A DNA stretch of 64,000 bases, taken from the NCBI GenBank assembly GCA_001931905.2, contig MSJI02000604.1:124001-188000 (forward strand), given 5' to 3'. The translations under genes and the position numbers were made by a program. This document shows positions 20,682 to 31,462 of the stretch, in pieces. The notes under the pieces are model-generated. The model was not told the DNA's origin, searched no databases, and saw only the letters and a list, made by a program, of their open reading frames with translations. This stretch comes from Cladosporium sp. IMV 00045. Taxonomy: Eukaryota > Ascomycota > Dothideomycetes > Cladosporiales > Cladosporiaceae. The first letter of the stretch is position 1. Every line of letters begins with the position of its first letter.

Positions 20682-22518
20682 ATGCCAAACGAAATTCAGA
20701 ACCTGCATACCATCGACAGAGAGACCTTCCCGTACATCGTCGAACAGAATGTCTCCATTCCACTGAAGTCATCAGATGGTCTCGTGCGTGTAATTGTCTT
20801 TCGACCGAAGACCGGAGAGAAGGTGCCAGTATTGTGCACCTACGGCCCGTATGGCAAAGATATTCCTTACGCAGAGTAAGTTTATACCTCCTTCGCGTAC
20901 AGCCCACAACATTCCCTAACAACATTTCAGTTTCCACGCAAAGTCATTTTCCGAAGTCAATCCAAACCAGAAATCTGAGCATTCCGCATGGGAAACGCCT
21001 GATCCTGCCTACTGGACCAAGCATGGCTATGCAATCGTGCGTGCGGACGAGCGAGGCTGCGGACAGAGCATGGGACTCCTTGACACCATGTCTAAAGGGA
21101 CTTCGGAAGCGTTCTTTGACGTCGTCGAGTGGTCTGCTTCCCAACCCTGGTCTTCCGGAAAAATTGGCCTCCTTGGCTGCTCCTACTATGCAGGAACACA
21201 GTGGCGGGTGGCCGCTAGGCAGCCAAAAGGTCTCTCTGCAATCATCCCATGGGAAGGCATGAGTGACTACTATCGTGACAGGTGCCGCCATGGAGGCATA
21301 TTGAGCAATCAGTTCATCACCTTTTGGTGGAATCGCCAAGTCATCACCAACCAGTACGGCCGGCCCGGCCGCAAGGCTGCCAATTGGGGCCCGGATACCA
21401 TCGAGGGCGATTTGAGCGCAGAAGAGCTCGCCAACAATCGTCGAGATCAAACCATTGACAACGTCAAAAACAAATTCCGAGACGACGACTACTACGCTTC
21501 AAAAGAGTTCGACATGGCCAACGTCAAGGTCCCACTTCTTTCGGTTGCCAACTGGGGTGGTATACTTCTTCACCTCCGAGGCAACGTGCAGGGCTACCTG
21601 AATGCGGGCAGTGATCTGAAATACCTCCGTTTCATTACAGGGCGCCACGACCTTCCGCTGTATTATGATGAAGAGGTTGAGCTGCAAAGGAGCTTCTTGG
21701 ACGCTTTCCTCAAATCTGATGATCGCTGTGGCTGGTCGCAGAAAGGTAAGCTCCCTCCTGTTGACATGGCTCTCCGTAAAGGCGATGTCGGATTCAATGA
21801 CGCTGCCGCCGAGCAAGCGTATCAGCGTCGAACGGAATCAGAGTGGCCGATCGCGAGAACGAAGTATACACCATATTTCCTGACGCCCGATATGAGGATG
21901 GCCGTCGATGCTCCTTCGGATGAAAGAAAAGTCTCTTACAGGGCGCTCGGCACATTGGACGACCCACAGCTCGTCCAGTTCACAACTGAGGCGTTTCTTG
22001 AGGAAACAGAGATTACAGGCCACATCGTGGCCCATCTCGCAGTCTCTGTTTCTAAAACACCGCAACAACAGACTGAGCCGTCAGATATTGATCTTTTCCT
22101 CACTCTTCGCCACTTCTCGCCGGAAGGAAAAGAAATCTTATACACTGGTACCGCGGGCGACCCTGTGCCACTCACGAAAGGCTGGCTTCGTGCTAGTCTG
22201 CGCAAGGTCGAAGCACAGCATCCTAGGCATAGGGAGTGGTTGCCGCACCGCGAGTATCGCAGCACAGACGTCCAGGAAGTCAATCCGGACACCGTATATG
22301 AAGTTGACGTAGAAGTTTGGCCGACAAATGTCGTTGTGGAAAAAGGCGCTAAGCTTGTCCTCGAGATTGCGAGTGGCGACACCCAGGGTACTGGTATCTT
22401 CGGGCACAATCATCCCGAGGATCGCAGTGAGCAGGTGTTTGGTGGTATCAACCACATTCATTTCACCAAAGAGCATCGCAACTACGTCACTCTGCCCATC
22501 ATTCCACCAAAGGAGTGA
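20682..22518 (+). CDS. S15 / CocE-NonD family alpha/beta hydrolase (copy 2)
   Basis: Second serine hydrolase of the S15/CocE family. Exons 20682-20875 and 20931-22518 (55-nt intron) give 593 residues; splicing joins DIPYA to DFHAKSFSEV. Core motifs: VPVLCTYGPYGKD, VRADERGCGQSMG, the nucleophile elbow GLLGCSYYAG, and RFITGRHDLPLYYD, which provides a His at the expected catalytic place, unlike copy 1. The C-terminal jelly-roll ends in NYVTLPIIPPKE. It is only distantly like copy 1, so the two probably have different substrates. It is head to head with the flavin hydroxylase, just as copy 1 is with the PhyH-like oxygenase. No signal peptide, so probably cytosolic. Confidence 0.92.
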
Positions 22519-22677
22519 GATGCCGTGTTTGAGCTAGTGCTAAGAATATATATGTAATCTCATGTATTAAAAGCCGACTCAATGAAATTTTATATCGGCA
22601 TCACAGCTAACTATGTGCGAAAGATCATTAGTTAAAGGAAAGGTTACATGAAACTAGACATCGACTACCATGCCAAT

Positions 22678-23148
22678 CTACCACTCTCCTCCAATTTTGT
22701 ATTTGAAGAAGTCTCCGTTCAGCTTTCCTCCTGTCGCTCGCCAGATTTGACTAGCAGACGCAACCATGAACACGCCTACAGAAAGTCATTTGGTCAGTGA
22801 AAGACACCCAACCCGCGAGACAGTCGCCGCTCCGCATTGCAAGCTCATATTCAGTGCTTGATGGTAGTGCTCACCTCCAAACATAACTCTCACAAAGCTT
22901 CTCTCAACTCCGCTCGTGTATGTATTCCGTTGCTCATCCACCTGATTCACCGCCGGACGGAAAGCGGGCACGCGCCGCCAGCGATCTTCCCACTCACACT
23001 GATCAGGAGATGGCTGCGGAGATGAGGCGTGCGCATTTGGTGCTGGAGCTGGGCTTGATGTCGGAGGTTGGCTGTGGTGAAGATCGTTATCGGCTAGGTA
23101 GTGCCGCGTCGTGGTCAGGCGGGCGTTGGCTGTGGTTGTTACGGACAT
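22678..23148 (-). CDS. Small single-helix protein of unknown function
   Basis: I do not recognise the family. Exon 22875-23148 and exon 22678-22775 are joined by a 99-nt intron (GTGAGC donor, TTTCTGTAG acceptor). The join is clean: MFG continues as GVFMVASASQIWRATGG and the protein ends KYKIGGEW, 123 residues. The N-terminal half is low in complexity (Ser/Pro/Ala/Thr) with Arg residues, then WEDRWRRVPAFRPAVNQVDE, then one hydrophobic helix near the C-terminus. This layout resembles a small mitochondrial inner-membrane protein, but that is a guess. It is convergent with hydrolase 2 and divergent from the ALDH-like gene. Confidence 0.6.
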
Positions 23149-23569
23149 TCTGTGTGGCGCTTGTTTGATCCAGCGACCATGAGGTGTACGAGATGATTTT
23201 GATTCAAAGTAGGTGATGGTCTTCAACCACGGGATCCTGTCGTAGCGACTGTGGGCTTGAGACCATGTACGACCTCCTCACATGGACAGATCGAGGTTAC
23301 CCCACCGGATACGGCGTGATGGGACAAGCCTCGGATGGGGTGGGTGGTGGTCCCGATGCATCATTCCGATTGGTGGTGCATCACGAGGATGATACCGTTT
23401 CAAGATGCAGCGACAGGTAGCTCCTTCTCGGGTCAATCCGCCTCCCGACCATCTTTAGAGGTCAACGCAAGTCATCAATACCCCGTGTTTCCCTAATTCC
23501 AACTCATACTGACTTTGGGTGACCGCACGCAACTCACTTGAGAAAATCCACTTCCTCAGTGGAGACGCC
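23149..23569. other. Divergent intergenic region, small protein / ALDH-like
   Basis: Shared upstream region for two divergent genes; no distinctive site was seen. Confidence 0.45.
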
Positions 23570-25158
23570 ATGACACAATCATTTCCTGATTTGCGGGCTG
23601 CCGCCATTGATGGGCGAATGCAGAATGTTTTCTATCGTCAACATCAACTGGAAGCCCTCCATCATTCGATAATCAACCACGCCTCTGAGATCAGACAAGC
23701 CTTGGAAAGCGACTATGGATATTCATCAGTGGAGTCAACAGTGGAATTGCACCTCACTGTGGAAACACTGAAGCGTGTTTACGGAAATCTTGAGCCAGAG
23801 AAGATACTTGCAGATGAATATGCTGTGGCAACTGGAAACGATGCCCCGTCGAACAGGGTCCCGGCAGGAATCATTTACATCCAGCCTTCCTCGCATTCAC
23901 TGCTCTTCTCCATTGTTGCACCGCTCAGCACTGCCATAGCGGCAGGTAACTGTGTAATTGTACTCGTGAGGCCGACGCAAGACCCAAATGCTACGGAGCC
24001 AAGCGCTAACAGTCCATTCTCAGCTTGAGCGCAATCTGCGGGTCCTCACTAGCGTCATACGGCGAGCGTTATCAGGTGCACTGCATCCGGATAATTTCGC
24101 TTTCGCTTCTTCGATTGTTCATGATCCTACTATTCTCGAATACGCAATCATCGTCGATCAAGATAGCAGCGAGCGTTGGCCAAACGCAAACCGTCTGGCA
24201 TCACCTTCGGACAGCTGCACACTCGCCATCGTAGACCGAACGGCAGACGTCCAATTTGCAGCTCGTGAGTTGGCTGCTGCTAACCTTGCGTTTGGTGGCA
24301 GCAGTCCATACGCGCCTGATGTTGTTCTCGTGAATGAGTTTGCAAGAAAGGACTTCTTGCAAGCTTTAGTCGAGGAGACCCGCAGAATCATGGACCAGAA
24401 TGGACTAAATGAAAGCGAGAAAAATGAGCTGAAAAATGGGCAGAGAGTCACAAATGAGATGAGATTTCTCAAGGAAATTGACCCAAATATGCGAGTCATC
24501 ATCCAAGAACCCAAACTGGCCATTGTGGAAGTGGTCAGGAGACACGCTGACATTGTCCGGTTCAAGAGGTCGATGCCGCTTCTGACCGTCTATGCAGTCA
24601 AGAGCTTGGACGATGCTATTGATTTCGTCAGCAGCGCAAACGTTGGTCCAGCTCTGGCGGCGTACCATTTCGGCAACGGCCATGTAGGCAAATATCTCGC
24701 TCAGTTCATTGACGCACGCATCTCGCTCGTCAATCACATTCCACGAGAGCTGCTTGTGGGGCCTGCACATCCAGCAGGGTGCGCCGTTGACCCGTTGTGG
24801 AGGTACGATGTGGACATGTTTACATTGCCAAGACCTGCCTTCATCCGGAAGCCAGCTACAGCCTCCAGCTCAGTAGGGATAATGGCGTCTACAGATGGAA
24901 CAGCAGTTCGAAGACTGTTGGACGAGGCGTTATCCCCTATGAAGAGCATGAAGCGGAAGCCTGGTGGCGGTGTTGGTATGATTGCGTGCTTTCCCTTCTC
25001 TTTGGTCTCATGCTGATATTCCTTCTACAGGATTCTTCGAACAAGGCTTCTTGATCAATGCAGGCATGATACTGACTGTCACCGTCAGCGCCAGCATCCT
25101 TGGTTCAATCTGGCTGTTTCAGAGGGAGAGACTGTCGTTACTGGGATTGCGCATTTAA
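23570..25158 (+). CDS. Aldehyde-dehydrogenase-like protein, catalytic Cys missing, C-terminal membrane anchor
   Basis: Exons 23570-23965, 24024-24975 and 25031-25158 give 491 residues. The start is the ATG at 23570 (MTQSFPDLRAAA). ALDH-fold features include the helix region FYRQHQLEALHHSIINH, the cofactor region with APLSTAIAAGNCVIVL, and VGPALAAYHFGN near the end. Where active ALDHs have a Cys in a GQxC-type motif this protein has AFGGSSPYAPDVVLVNEF, and the usual ELGG glutamate is also absent (SCTLAIVDRTADVQ). Similar Cys-less 'SPYAPD' proteins are common in fungi. The last exon encodes a hydrophobic helix (ILTVTVSASILGSIWLF) followed by basic residues, so it is probably anchored by its tail in a membrane. 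A normal dehydrogenase reaction is unlikely; a binding or scaffold role is possible. Confidence 0.85.
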
Positions 25159-25884
25159 TTCGCAATCAATGTTAAAAGCTGACATCCCAATAAATGTGAA
25201 GAAGTCCATTCATCCCCTGTACGAGGAAGTTCTCAAGTTCAAAATCACAAAGCGCGCGGTCTGGGTTGACAGGGGCGATCAGGGGACTTCCCTTGCTCCA
25301 AGATTGCTGTTGATTTCTTGCAAGTGTAGACGGCGGTTAGTTAGAACGTACATTACTATCGCCAGAATCCAGCAGCGTGTATGTTGTCGAAGAAGCCAAT
25401 ACCTCTAAGGGTATCCATTCTTATGACCCAACAACAAGTTCTGTTACCTGCAGCCGCGTCCGTTCGAATGATCGTTTAACTTGAGACTTTAGCCTCGGAG
25501 AGCATACTCACTCATTCATTCAGCGTATTTTTCATGATCCTTGCGAAACGCGCCCTTTGCGAGTGTGTTGCCATGCACATGCTGGACTCGGGGAGGGATC
25601 GCCGCCGTTGCATTTTCCAAGTTCGTAAGATCAACGGCTGGCGGTGAAAAGAAAACGCCGTGCCGTGCCAGCCCCATAGATCTCCGTTGTTGATTCGATC
25701 ATCGTCGTCAAAAACTTGGGGATCGCAGTCGCAGATCTTGGATCCGTTCCACCACCACTGGTGTGCGGAATCCAGGCCCTTTGCTTGACATTCTACATCA
25801 AGGGAAGCGCATCCCTTAAATGATACTTCAACTCCATGCAATCCTGCTCAGAAACAGGCGAAAGAAACGTCACACAATTGCACA
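25159..25884. other. Intergenic ALDH-like / GNAT pseudogene
   Basis: About 725 bases. A 109-codon minus-strand frame at 25512-25841 contains Cys- and Trp-rich sequence but has no ATG start, signal peptide or known family. I leave it unassigned. Confidence 0.4.
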
Positions 25885-26706
25885 ATGGCTACCACTCCAT
25901 CGGATTTCGCAATACACGTCCTTCAACCACCACTAAACCCCTCGAGCCTACAGACTTATGCGTCTATTTTCCGCGACTTGCGCCTGCAGGCTTTGCGCGA
26001 AGATGCGGAATCTTTCACCGAAGATTATGCTGATGTGTCCGCTCGAGCAATGCATTACTGGAAAAATTAAATTAAGGGCCACATCGGCCTCATACACATT
26101 GCGTTTGGCACACCGCCTTCATCGTCGTCAGCAATAAGCGCCGCATCACCGGGCACCGCACGAATCAATCTAGTGATGAGCGTCGGTACACCGCTGAGCA
26201 TGGCCGTCAACACCGGCCCAATACCACAAGACAGATTCTTATCCCGACCAAACTCAAAGGTCCCTATGAACAGACCAGACAGTCAGGAGTTACGATTTCA
26301 TGGAGGCATGCTCTTCCACGTTGCCAGCATGCGTGGCAGCCAGCGCGGTCAGTTGTTCGAGCATCTTACATTAGACCGAGATGCGTGGTTGCTTGAAAAA
26401 TTCTTGGCCACAAATAGCGATCCTCCTCCCATAGTAAGGTTTCGTGGCAACGTCAAAGCTGGGCCTCATCGGAGAAAGCTCTTGTCATTTTATGTGCGTG
26501 CCGGTTGGTACATTGCTGGGACGCAAACATGGAGAGATAATCTCCTGGCTGAAGGCAGCGAAAGCTCCGTGCTAGCTGCGAAACGGAGGGGAGATGATAT
26601 GGAACAAGAGTCTCTTGTCGTGGAGAAAATTTTCACCGTGGCACAGCTAGAGTGGCAAATCAGGAAGAACAAATGTGCATTGGCCGAACTGGGAGCCCGT
26701 CTGTGA
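25885..26706 (+). pseudogene. GNAT-type N-acetyltransferase-like gene with one in-frame stop
   Basis: One frame runs from the ATG at 25885 to 26706, broken only by TAA at 26068-26070, about 273 codons in all. The N-terminal part reads FRDLRLQALREDAESF, a common GNAT opening, and the C-terminal part contains VRFRGNVKAGPHRRKLLSFY then RAGWYIAGTQTWRDN, which matches the GNAT alpha4/beta7 region. The acetyl-CoA loop (Q/RxxGxG/A) appears only as a worn RGSQRGQ. I found no convincing intron that would remove the stop, so a recent pseudogene is the simplest reading. An unseen splice or a reading error at one base is the alternative. Confidence 0.6.
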
Positions 26707-27051
26707 GCATTTAGCTGAGGCTTCAATAGCCTTTGTTGACCAATTGAATTACCGCTTCAGCGTCCATGTTGAGCGTGCGACTCTATTCAAGCCTCTATCG
26801 AACGGTGGACTTTTCTTAGTCCCGGCTCAAATGGCTCCATTCTGAAAATTTCGCACAGATTGAGGCAAAGTGGAGGCAAGAGAAGAACCCGATTTTTGTG
26901 TTTCAGGACTCAAGAATGCGGTTTCGATTGCCGATAACTTGAGTCCAAGTCCGTTGCTTTGAGAGCACCGCTCATAGCGCGAGTCTACACAACGAGCTCT
27001 AATTCACGCGCCAACAATCACACCAGAAACGAGGCGCACAGCAGTGTACTA
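26707..27051. other. Convergent intergenic region
   Basis: 3' flanks of the GNAT-like remnant and the methyltransferase gene. Nothing was recognised. Confidence 0.45.
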
Positions 27052-27768
27052 TCACACGATGCGGCTCAGCGGCGTTGGTATGGCTTCTTTCACCCGCTCC
27101 TCACCCCTGCGCTTAGCAATGGTGTATTGTTGCTCCTCGGTGTCACATTTCGGGTTGTCCGGTTGGAAGGTGTGCACTTGGTCGTACAAGACTTCAAAAC
27201 CCATTGATTCAAGGAAGGTTTTCTGGCCAGCTCGAGAGAACATAAGCGTAGGGAATGGCTGACCCCAGAATGGAAGGTTATATCCTTCAACATAAGACTT
27301 GGTCTCATCCCATGCAGGATCTTCAAGAGGCACCACTTGCTCAGCAGGGGCTTGACCTATGACTAACAGGCCGTCTGGTCGCAGTGTTTTGGAGAGCCTG
27401 CATACGGCGCTGTAAAAGTCTGTATAGGTCAGACCAAGTTGGGAGAAAATGATGAAGACGGCATCGAAAGTCCCAGCTGGCTGGTAATCGACCATGTTCG
27501 CCACCTGAAAGGTCCCTTTGACTGTCTTTTGCGCATGTTTTATCATCTGAGGCGCAACATCCGACCCAAGGACGTCCATGCCGGCGTCAGCGAGCATACT
27601 GGCAACTGGAACCCCAGTACCGCAGCCGACGTCCAAAACTCGGGCGCCAGGCCTCAAGAGAGCGATTGCATTTTCGATGCAATCTTTCTTGAATGGGTTG
27701 TTGCGGTAAGCGAGCTCATATTCGACGTTCAGAGTATCCCACATGTCGTGTTCTTCGGTGGTAGTCAT
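27052..27768 (-). CDS. Class I SAM-dependent methyltransferase
   Basis: Single-exon gene of 238 residues. Motif I is ARVLDVGCGTGVPVASML, with the following acidic residue in GSDVAPQMI; a post-motif segment is FDAVFIIFSQLGLTY and motif III-like LRPDGLLVIGQAP. These support SAM binding in a Rossmann-like fold typical of small-molecule methyltransferases. There is no signal peptide, so it is cytosolic. The acceptor is unknown. It lies just outside the aromatic catabolic set, beyond the GNAT remnant, so membership in that cluster is uncertain. Confidence 0.85.
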   Translation of the reverse strand: MTTTEEHDMWDTLNVEYELAYRNNPFKKDCIENAIALLRPGARVLDVGCGTGVPVASMLADAGMDVLGSDVAPQMIKHAQKTVKGTFQVANMVDYQPAGTFDAVFIIFSQLGLTYTDFYSAVCRLSKTLRPDGLLVIGQAPAEQVVPLEDPAWDETKSYVEGYNLPFWGQPFPTLMFSRAGQKTFLESMGFEVLYDQVHTFQPDNPKCDTEEQQYTIAKRRGEERVKEAIPTPLSRIV

Positions 27769-28329
27769 CTTGTAGTCAGCGTCTTGGTCGCTTCGTTGTC
27801 TTCCGAAGATGCAAACAGCCGGCAGCAGCAGGCTTGATCAATAGTCTGTTAGCTTGAGTGGATCGGGGTATCTGAGCCCCACAAACCGAAGGTGTGGCTC
27901 CTGATTCCGCGGAGGATTGCCCTAAAACACGTTGAGCTGAACAGTGCACGTCTATCTCGCTTGCGCAGCAGCAATCACAAGGGTGCATTTTAGCGTGGCT
28001 AGACCATGGAAGCGGCTGCGAGGCGATTTCAGAACACTTCGCCGTAGCGTCCCTGCTGCGGCACTATGCAACGCACGACATCAGCGAGGCTCTCGATGAA
28101 TCCAACAATTGCGGAAGCTCCTGTTGACAGTGGATCCTCCTACCAATCTTCCGTCGTCAGTCTTTCCAGGCCGGCGACGGATAACACATCCAAGACACGC
28201 CTGCATGAGTAACACCGTCGACTACAATTTTGGATCACACAATGCCAGAAGGCCTTAGCGATGTGTTGTACTGCGAGCACGGAATGATGTGGTTCGTCAT
28301 GACCTCTTTACTGAGCTATGCTGGTGCTT
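27769..28329. other. Intergenic methyltransferase promoter / SAT4 gene 3' flank
   Basis: About 560 bases with no supported gene; it must contain the methyltransferase promoter. Confidence 0.45.
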
Positions 28330-29759
28330 TCAATACTGGCTGCTACTATTTCGCTTGACTTCCCAAGTAATGTCTTTGCGAATGATCATCTTCTGGCTGT
28401 CATTACTCCCAGTACTGCTAGAATCGAAGTCTTTGACGCTGGACGGGTTACAAACGCAAAGATTCTCGGGCGCGGTTGGGAGTGGTTCTTGCCTCGTGGG
28501 ACCAGGTTGCTTCGATAACCTGGTAGTCTTTGCAGAGATCGATCTCAATTCGAGTCCGGCGTCGCTAGTATGTTTGTCCCGACTCCCTAATGCTGAATAC
28601 CCGTGACTCTCTGTTGTCCCTGTTCCGTACTGGCTTCCTCCAGGACCTTGACCGGCGCCGTAGTTCGTTGACAAGTTGGACATGAAAGGACGAAGAATTG
28701 GGGTCGTTGCAGAGATCAGCGAGACATGCAGCTCAGTAGAAGTCCAGGTGATGAATTGAGATTGTCGGATTGTCGGATCTTCGGAAAGCCCAGCGTGGTC
28801 AAGAGCCTTAAGGCGTAAGACAACGATCACGATAATGCTTTGAACTTGAAGTCAGTCTTGGATGCAAACTAAACCAAGGTTCCCGTGGAAGCAACATACC
28901 ATAGCCTGAAACCAAAAGCGAAGGCCACGATCATCTTATTGCTGCGACTTGTCTTCAAGCTCCAAACGAGCCAGACTGACATTCCAAGTGTCGCCAACTC
29001 TTGCACGCATCCTAAGGATTCCATGATTTGCCATCTGAGTGGCTTGGAGTTGAGATAAGTAACTTTTAAAGGGATGTGACATGTTGAAACCTGGAAAGTG
29101 GAACTCACGTAGTTCGGGCATTGCTCCTCTATTAAAACCCATGGCTTTGAGATATCGCAAGTCAAAGCTACTACGAAGAGAAAGGTGATGCCCCACGCTG
29201 CCACAAATGCCAGTAGCATGTGAACAAATCGACGTTGTTGATTCACAGGTGTCAGTTGAAGCAAAAAGCATGCAACGGATGCCTTGGACAGCGTCAAGGT
29301 CGAAACGTAAAGAATATTGCTTGCATAGTATTTCTGCGCGATCTGTCAGATTCCAAATGATATACAAGAAAGTATCCTGCAGTCTGACACACCTTTTGAA
29401 CAATGACCAATGATCGTGGGTCGAGGATGTCCTTGGATCTTCCAAGGCCGTCGGCACATGAGCTGAGTAGCACAATAGACTGCACAGTCCCAAACAGCTT
29501 ACAAGTTGTCAGTACTTGATGGTGTTTTATGATTTGTGAAGTAGGATTGGCCCACCGTTGCCACTGCTAAAAGCAAGTCATCCTTCTTATATCCCTGTTT
29601 CATACCAGAACGTATGAAAACGCGTATTGCCGCAAAAAGCAAGGAAAGACATAGACCAAGTGCGCTCGAAATGATGATCCATGCACTATGATCTGTTGAT
29701 GTTATGGTAGAGAAAGGCCCATGTTGCCCTGGCGGCACAACAATGCCAGAATCTGCCAT
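28330..29759 (-). CDS. SAT4/rhodopsin-type fungal integral membrane protein
   Basis: Multi-pass membrane protein of the fungal rhodopsin-domain (SAT4-like) family, function largely unknown. Five exons on the minus strand: 29556-29759, 29393-29479, 29109-29342, 28900-29042 and 28330-28837, which give 391 residues. The introns are 76, 50, 66 and 62 nt. The 66-nt intron (29043-29108) is stop-free and in frame; removing it joins EEQCPNY to PLRWQIMESLG as in the family. Seen: SAWIIISSALGLCLSLLFAA (TM1), KKDDLLLAVAT, TLTLSKASVACFLLQL (TM3), WGITFLFVVALTCD, and the closing QSQFITWTSTELHVSLIS with TPILRPF, which is the family signature before the cytosolic tail. The tail (about 130 residues) is Ser/Thr-rich and disordered. 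Confidence 0.82.
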
Positions 29760-31462
29760 GGTGAGGGTTCGGGGAAATGTAAGTTCTTAGCACCTGGTAG
29801 AATGGCCGAACGAGACGACAAAGAAGAGGGCGAAGCTCCCGTATCAGGGAGCACAACCCGCAGACGTGCAATGTCGCCATTTCCAGAGCCCAGTTCCTTC
29901 CTCCAATTCCTCATACTGTTGATCAGAATCCTTCGCAGATATGCATATGTAGGGCTCGCGTGAGGATCATAGCCCCTAAATGATCGGGCGAAGCGAAGCG
30001 TCTATCCCATGCTTCAGTAAAGAGGGATCATTATAGAAGCCTCGATGCCCGTCTCATCACATTATTGCAATGGGTCTTCATATCAGTAGTATGAAAATGG
30101 ATGATTCGCGAAAGCCAGACTTCTGGCGACTCCATTCCAAAGTCTACTAGGGCTTATATGGCTCCAAAACTCTTCATTTCGAGGCCCTTGTTCTAACGTG
30201 ATCCTGAAATGCAAGATGCTCGCAACACAAGTGGCAACAGACCCGAGGGCCCAGAGGCAGCGAGTCTGCTCTGCTGCAGTATCTCCACACTAGGTCAGCT
30301 AGAAATGCGATCTATCAACTTCGGACGGAGGCGGCGCGTGATGAGCACAGGTATATATGAATGAGTCCCACGTAGACATGAGGGTTTCTATTGATGGCTC
30401 TGTGAACGCGCGTAGGATGCCCCGAAGCGAGCTCGCGAGGTGGCGGGAGGAGTGAACGAAGGATCCGCTAAGCCAGAGCTACCACAACGCTTGACACCAC
30501 AAGCATATGCGGGCCTTCGGTCCGTAGATTCCTCAACCCCACTAACTCCACCAAGCTGCGGGTGCACCTAAACGATGACCCACAAAGGGTTGTTATGCAC
30601 CATTCAAACTGACTTGTTTCTTTCTGATGCCCACAATCGGAATACGGCTTGACTCGATGTCAAATGGCCATCATAGTAAGTGTTGGCGGGAAGATGATGC
30701 AGTGGTCAATGGTCGGTTTGATGGTACCAATTTTGAGGATACTAGCACATGTGAAGCGCTCAGGGTTGGGAATACATGGTTTCAGGAAGAGCTCTCTCCG
30801 TGACAGAGGTTGGTGTGGGTGTGCGAGAGGGGATGTCATAAGCACATAACTTTACCTTGTTTTGGTTATTCCAAGATCTCAAGAACCGGTCTCTCAGTGG
30901 CGAGGGGTTGTTTTAGAGATCCTATGGCTGACGGTACTAGCACATGACAGTGTGTTGACTCAGAGATATCGTGCTATTGAAACAGAGTATCTCAATGGCC
31001 AGAGGTCGGCTTGAGAGTTAGGGGTCTGCGTTGGTGAATGTTGTGCCTCCGGTTTTTTGGATGGAGATCGAGGCCTGATGCCTTGGTTGAATGCCCACCA
31101 ATGATGCACCGGTAAAGAAGACCTGAAACTTGCGTCAGTCGGACATACAACCCCACTAGGATCGTGGGATGGCCTTGAGACCCTGGGGGCTCACTTACGC
31201 TTTGACGGAGAGAGGCGATCATTCATGGTCTTCCTTTGGCCGCTTACGCGAAACGACGGCCACGATAGTATGGACAATCCCTGAAGACGAACCCTGCAGA
31301 CTATGTTTTCAAAGTTCATGCAGCATTGAACAGGGTCGCACCAGCCGGAAAAAGCATAAGCACACCTCGGCTCACGTGTCTTCGTCGCATTGGCAAGGTT
31401 AACCAAATCTCCTCTTACGTTTCTCTCTGGCCAATACGTCTGTGTTTGTTGTAACACCCACC
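29760..31462. other. Long gene-free region with degenerate repeats
   Basis: About 1.7 kb without a supported gene between divergent promoters. It holds a region of degenerate direct repeats (see 30655-31030) and short ORFs without family resemblance. Confidence 0.5.
30655..31030. repeat. Degenerate direct repeats, about 195-base spacing
   Basis: The 12-mer TACTAGCACATG occurs at 30740-30751 and again at 30935-30946. Around each copy there are looser matches of the type CTCAGTGGCGAGGGGTTG / CTCAATGGCCAGAGGTCG / GGTCAATGGTCGGTTTGATG. This looks like an old tandem duplication that has diverged. Confidence 0.4.

Noticed and set aside
25512..25841. 109-codon minus-strand ORF with Cys/Trp-rich start, looking like a small effector
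   Set aside because: No ATG at the open frame's start, no signal peptide, no recognisable family, and overlapping flanks of other features.
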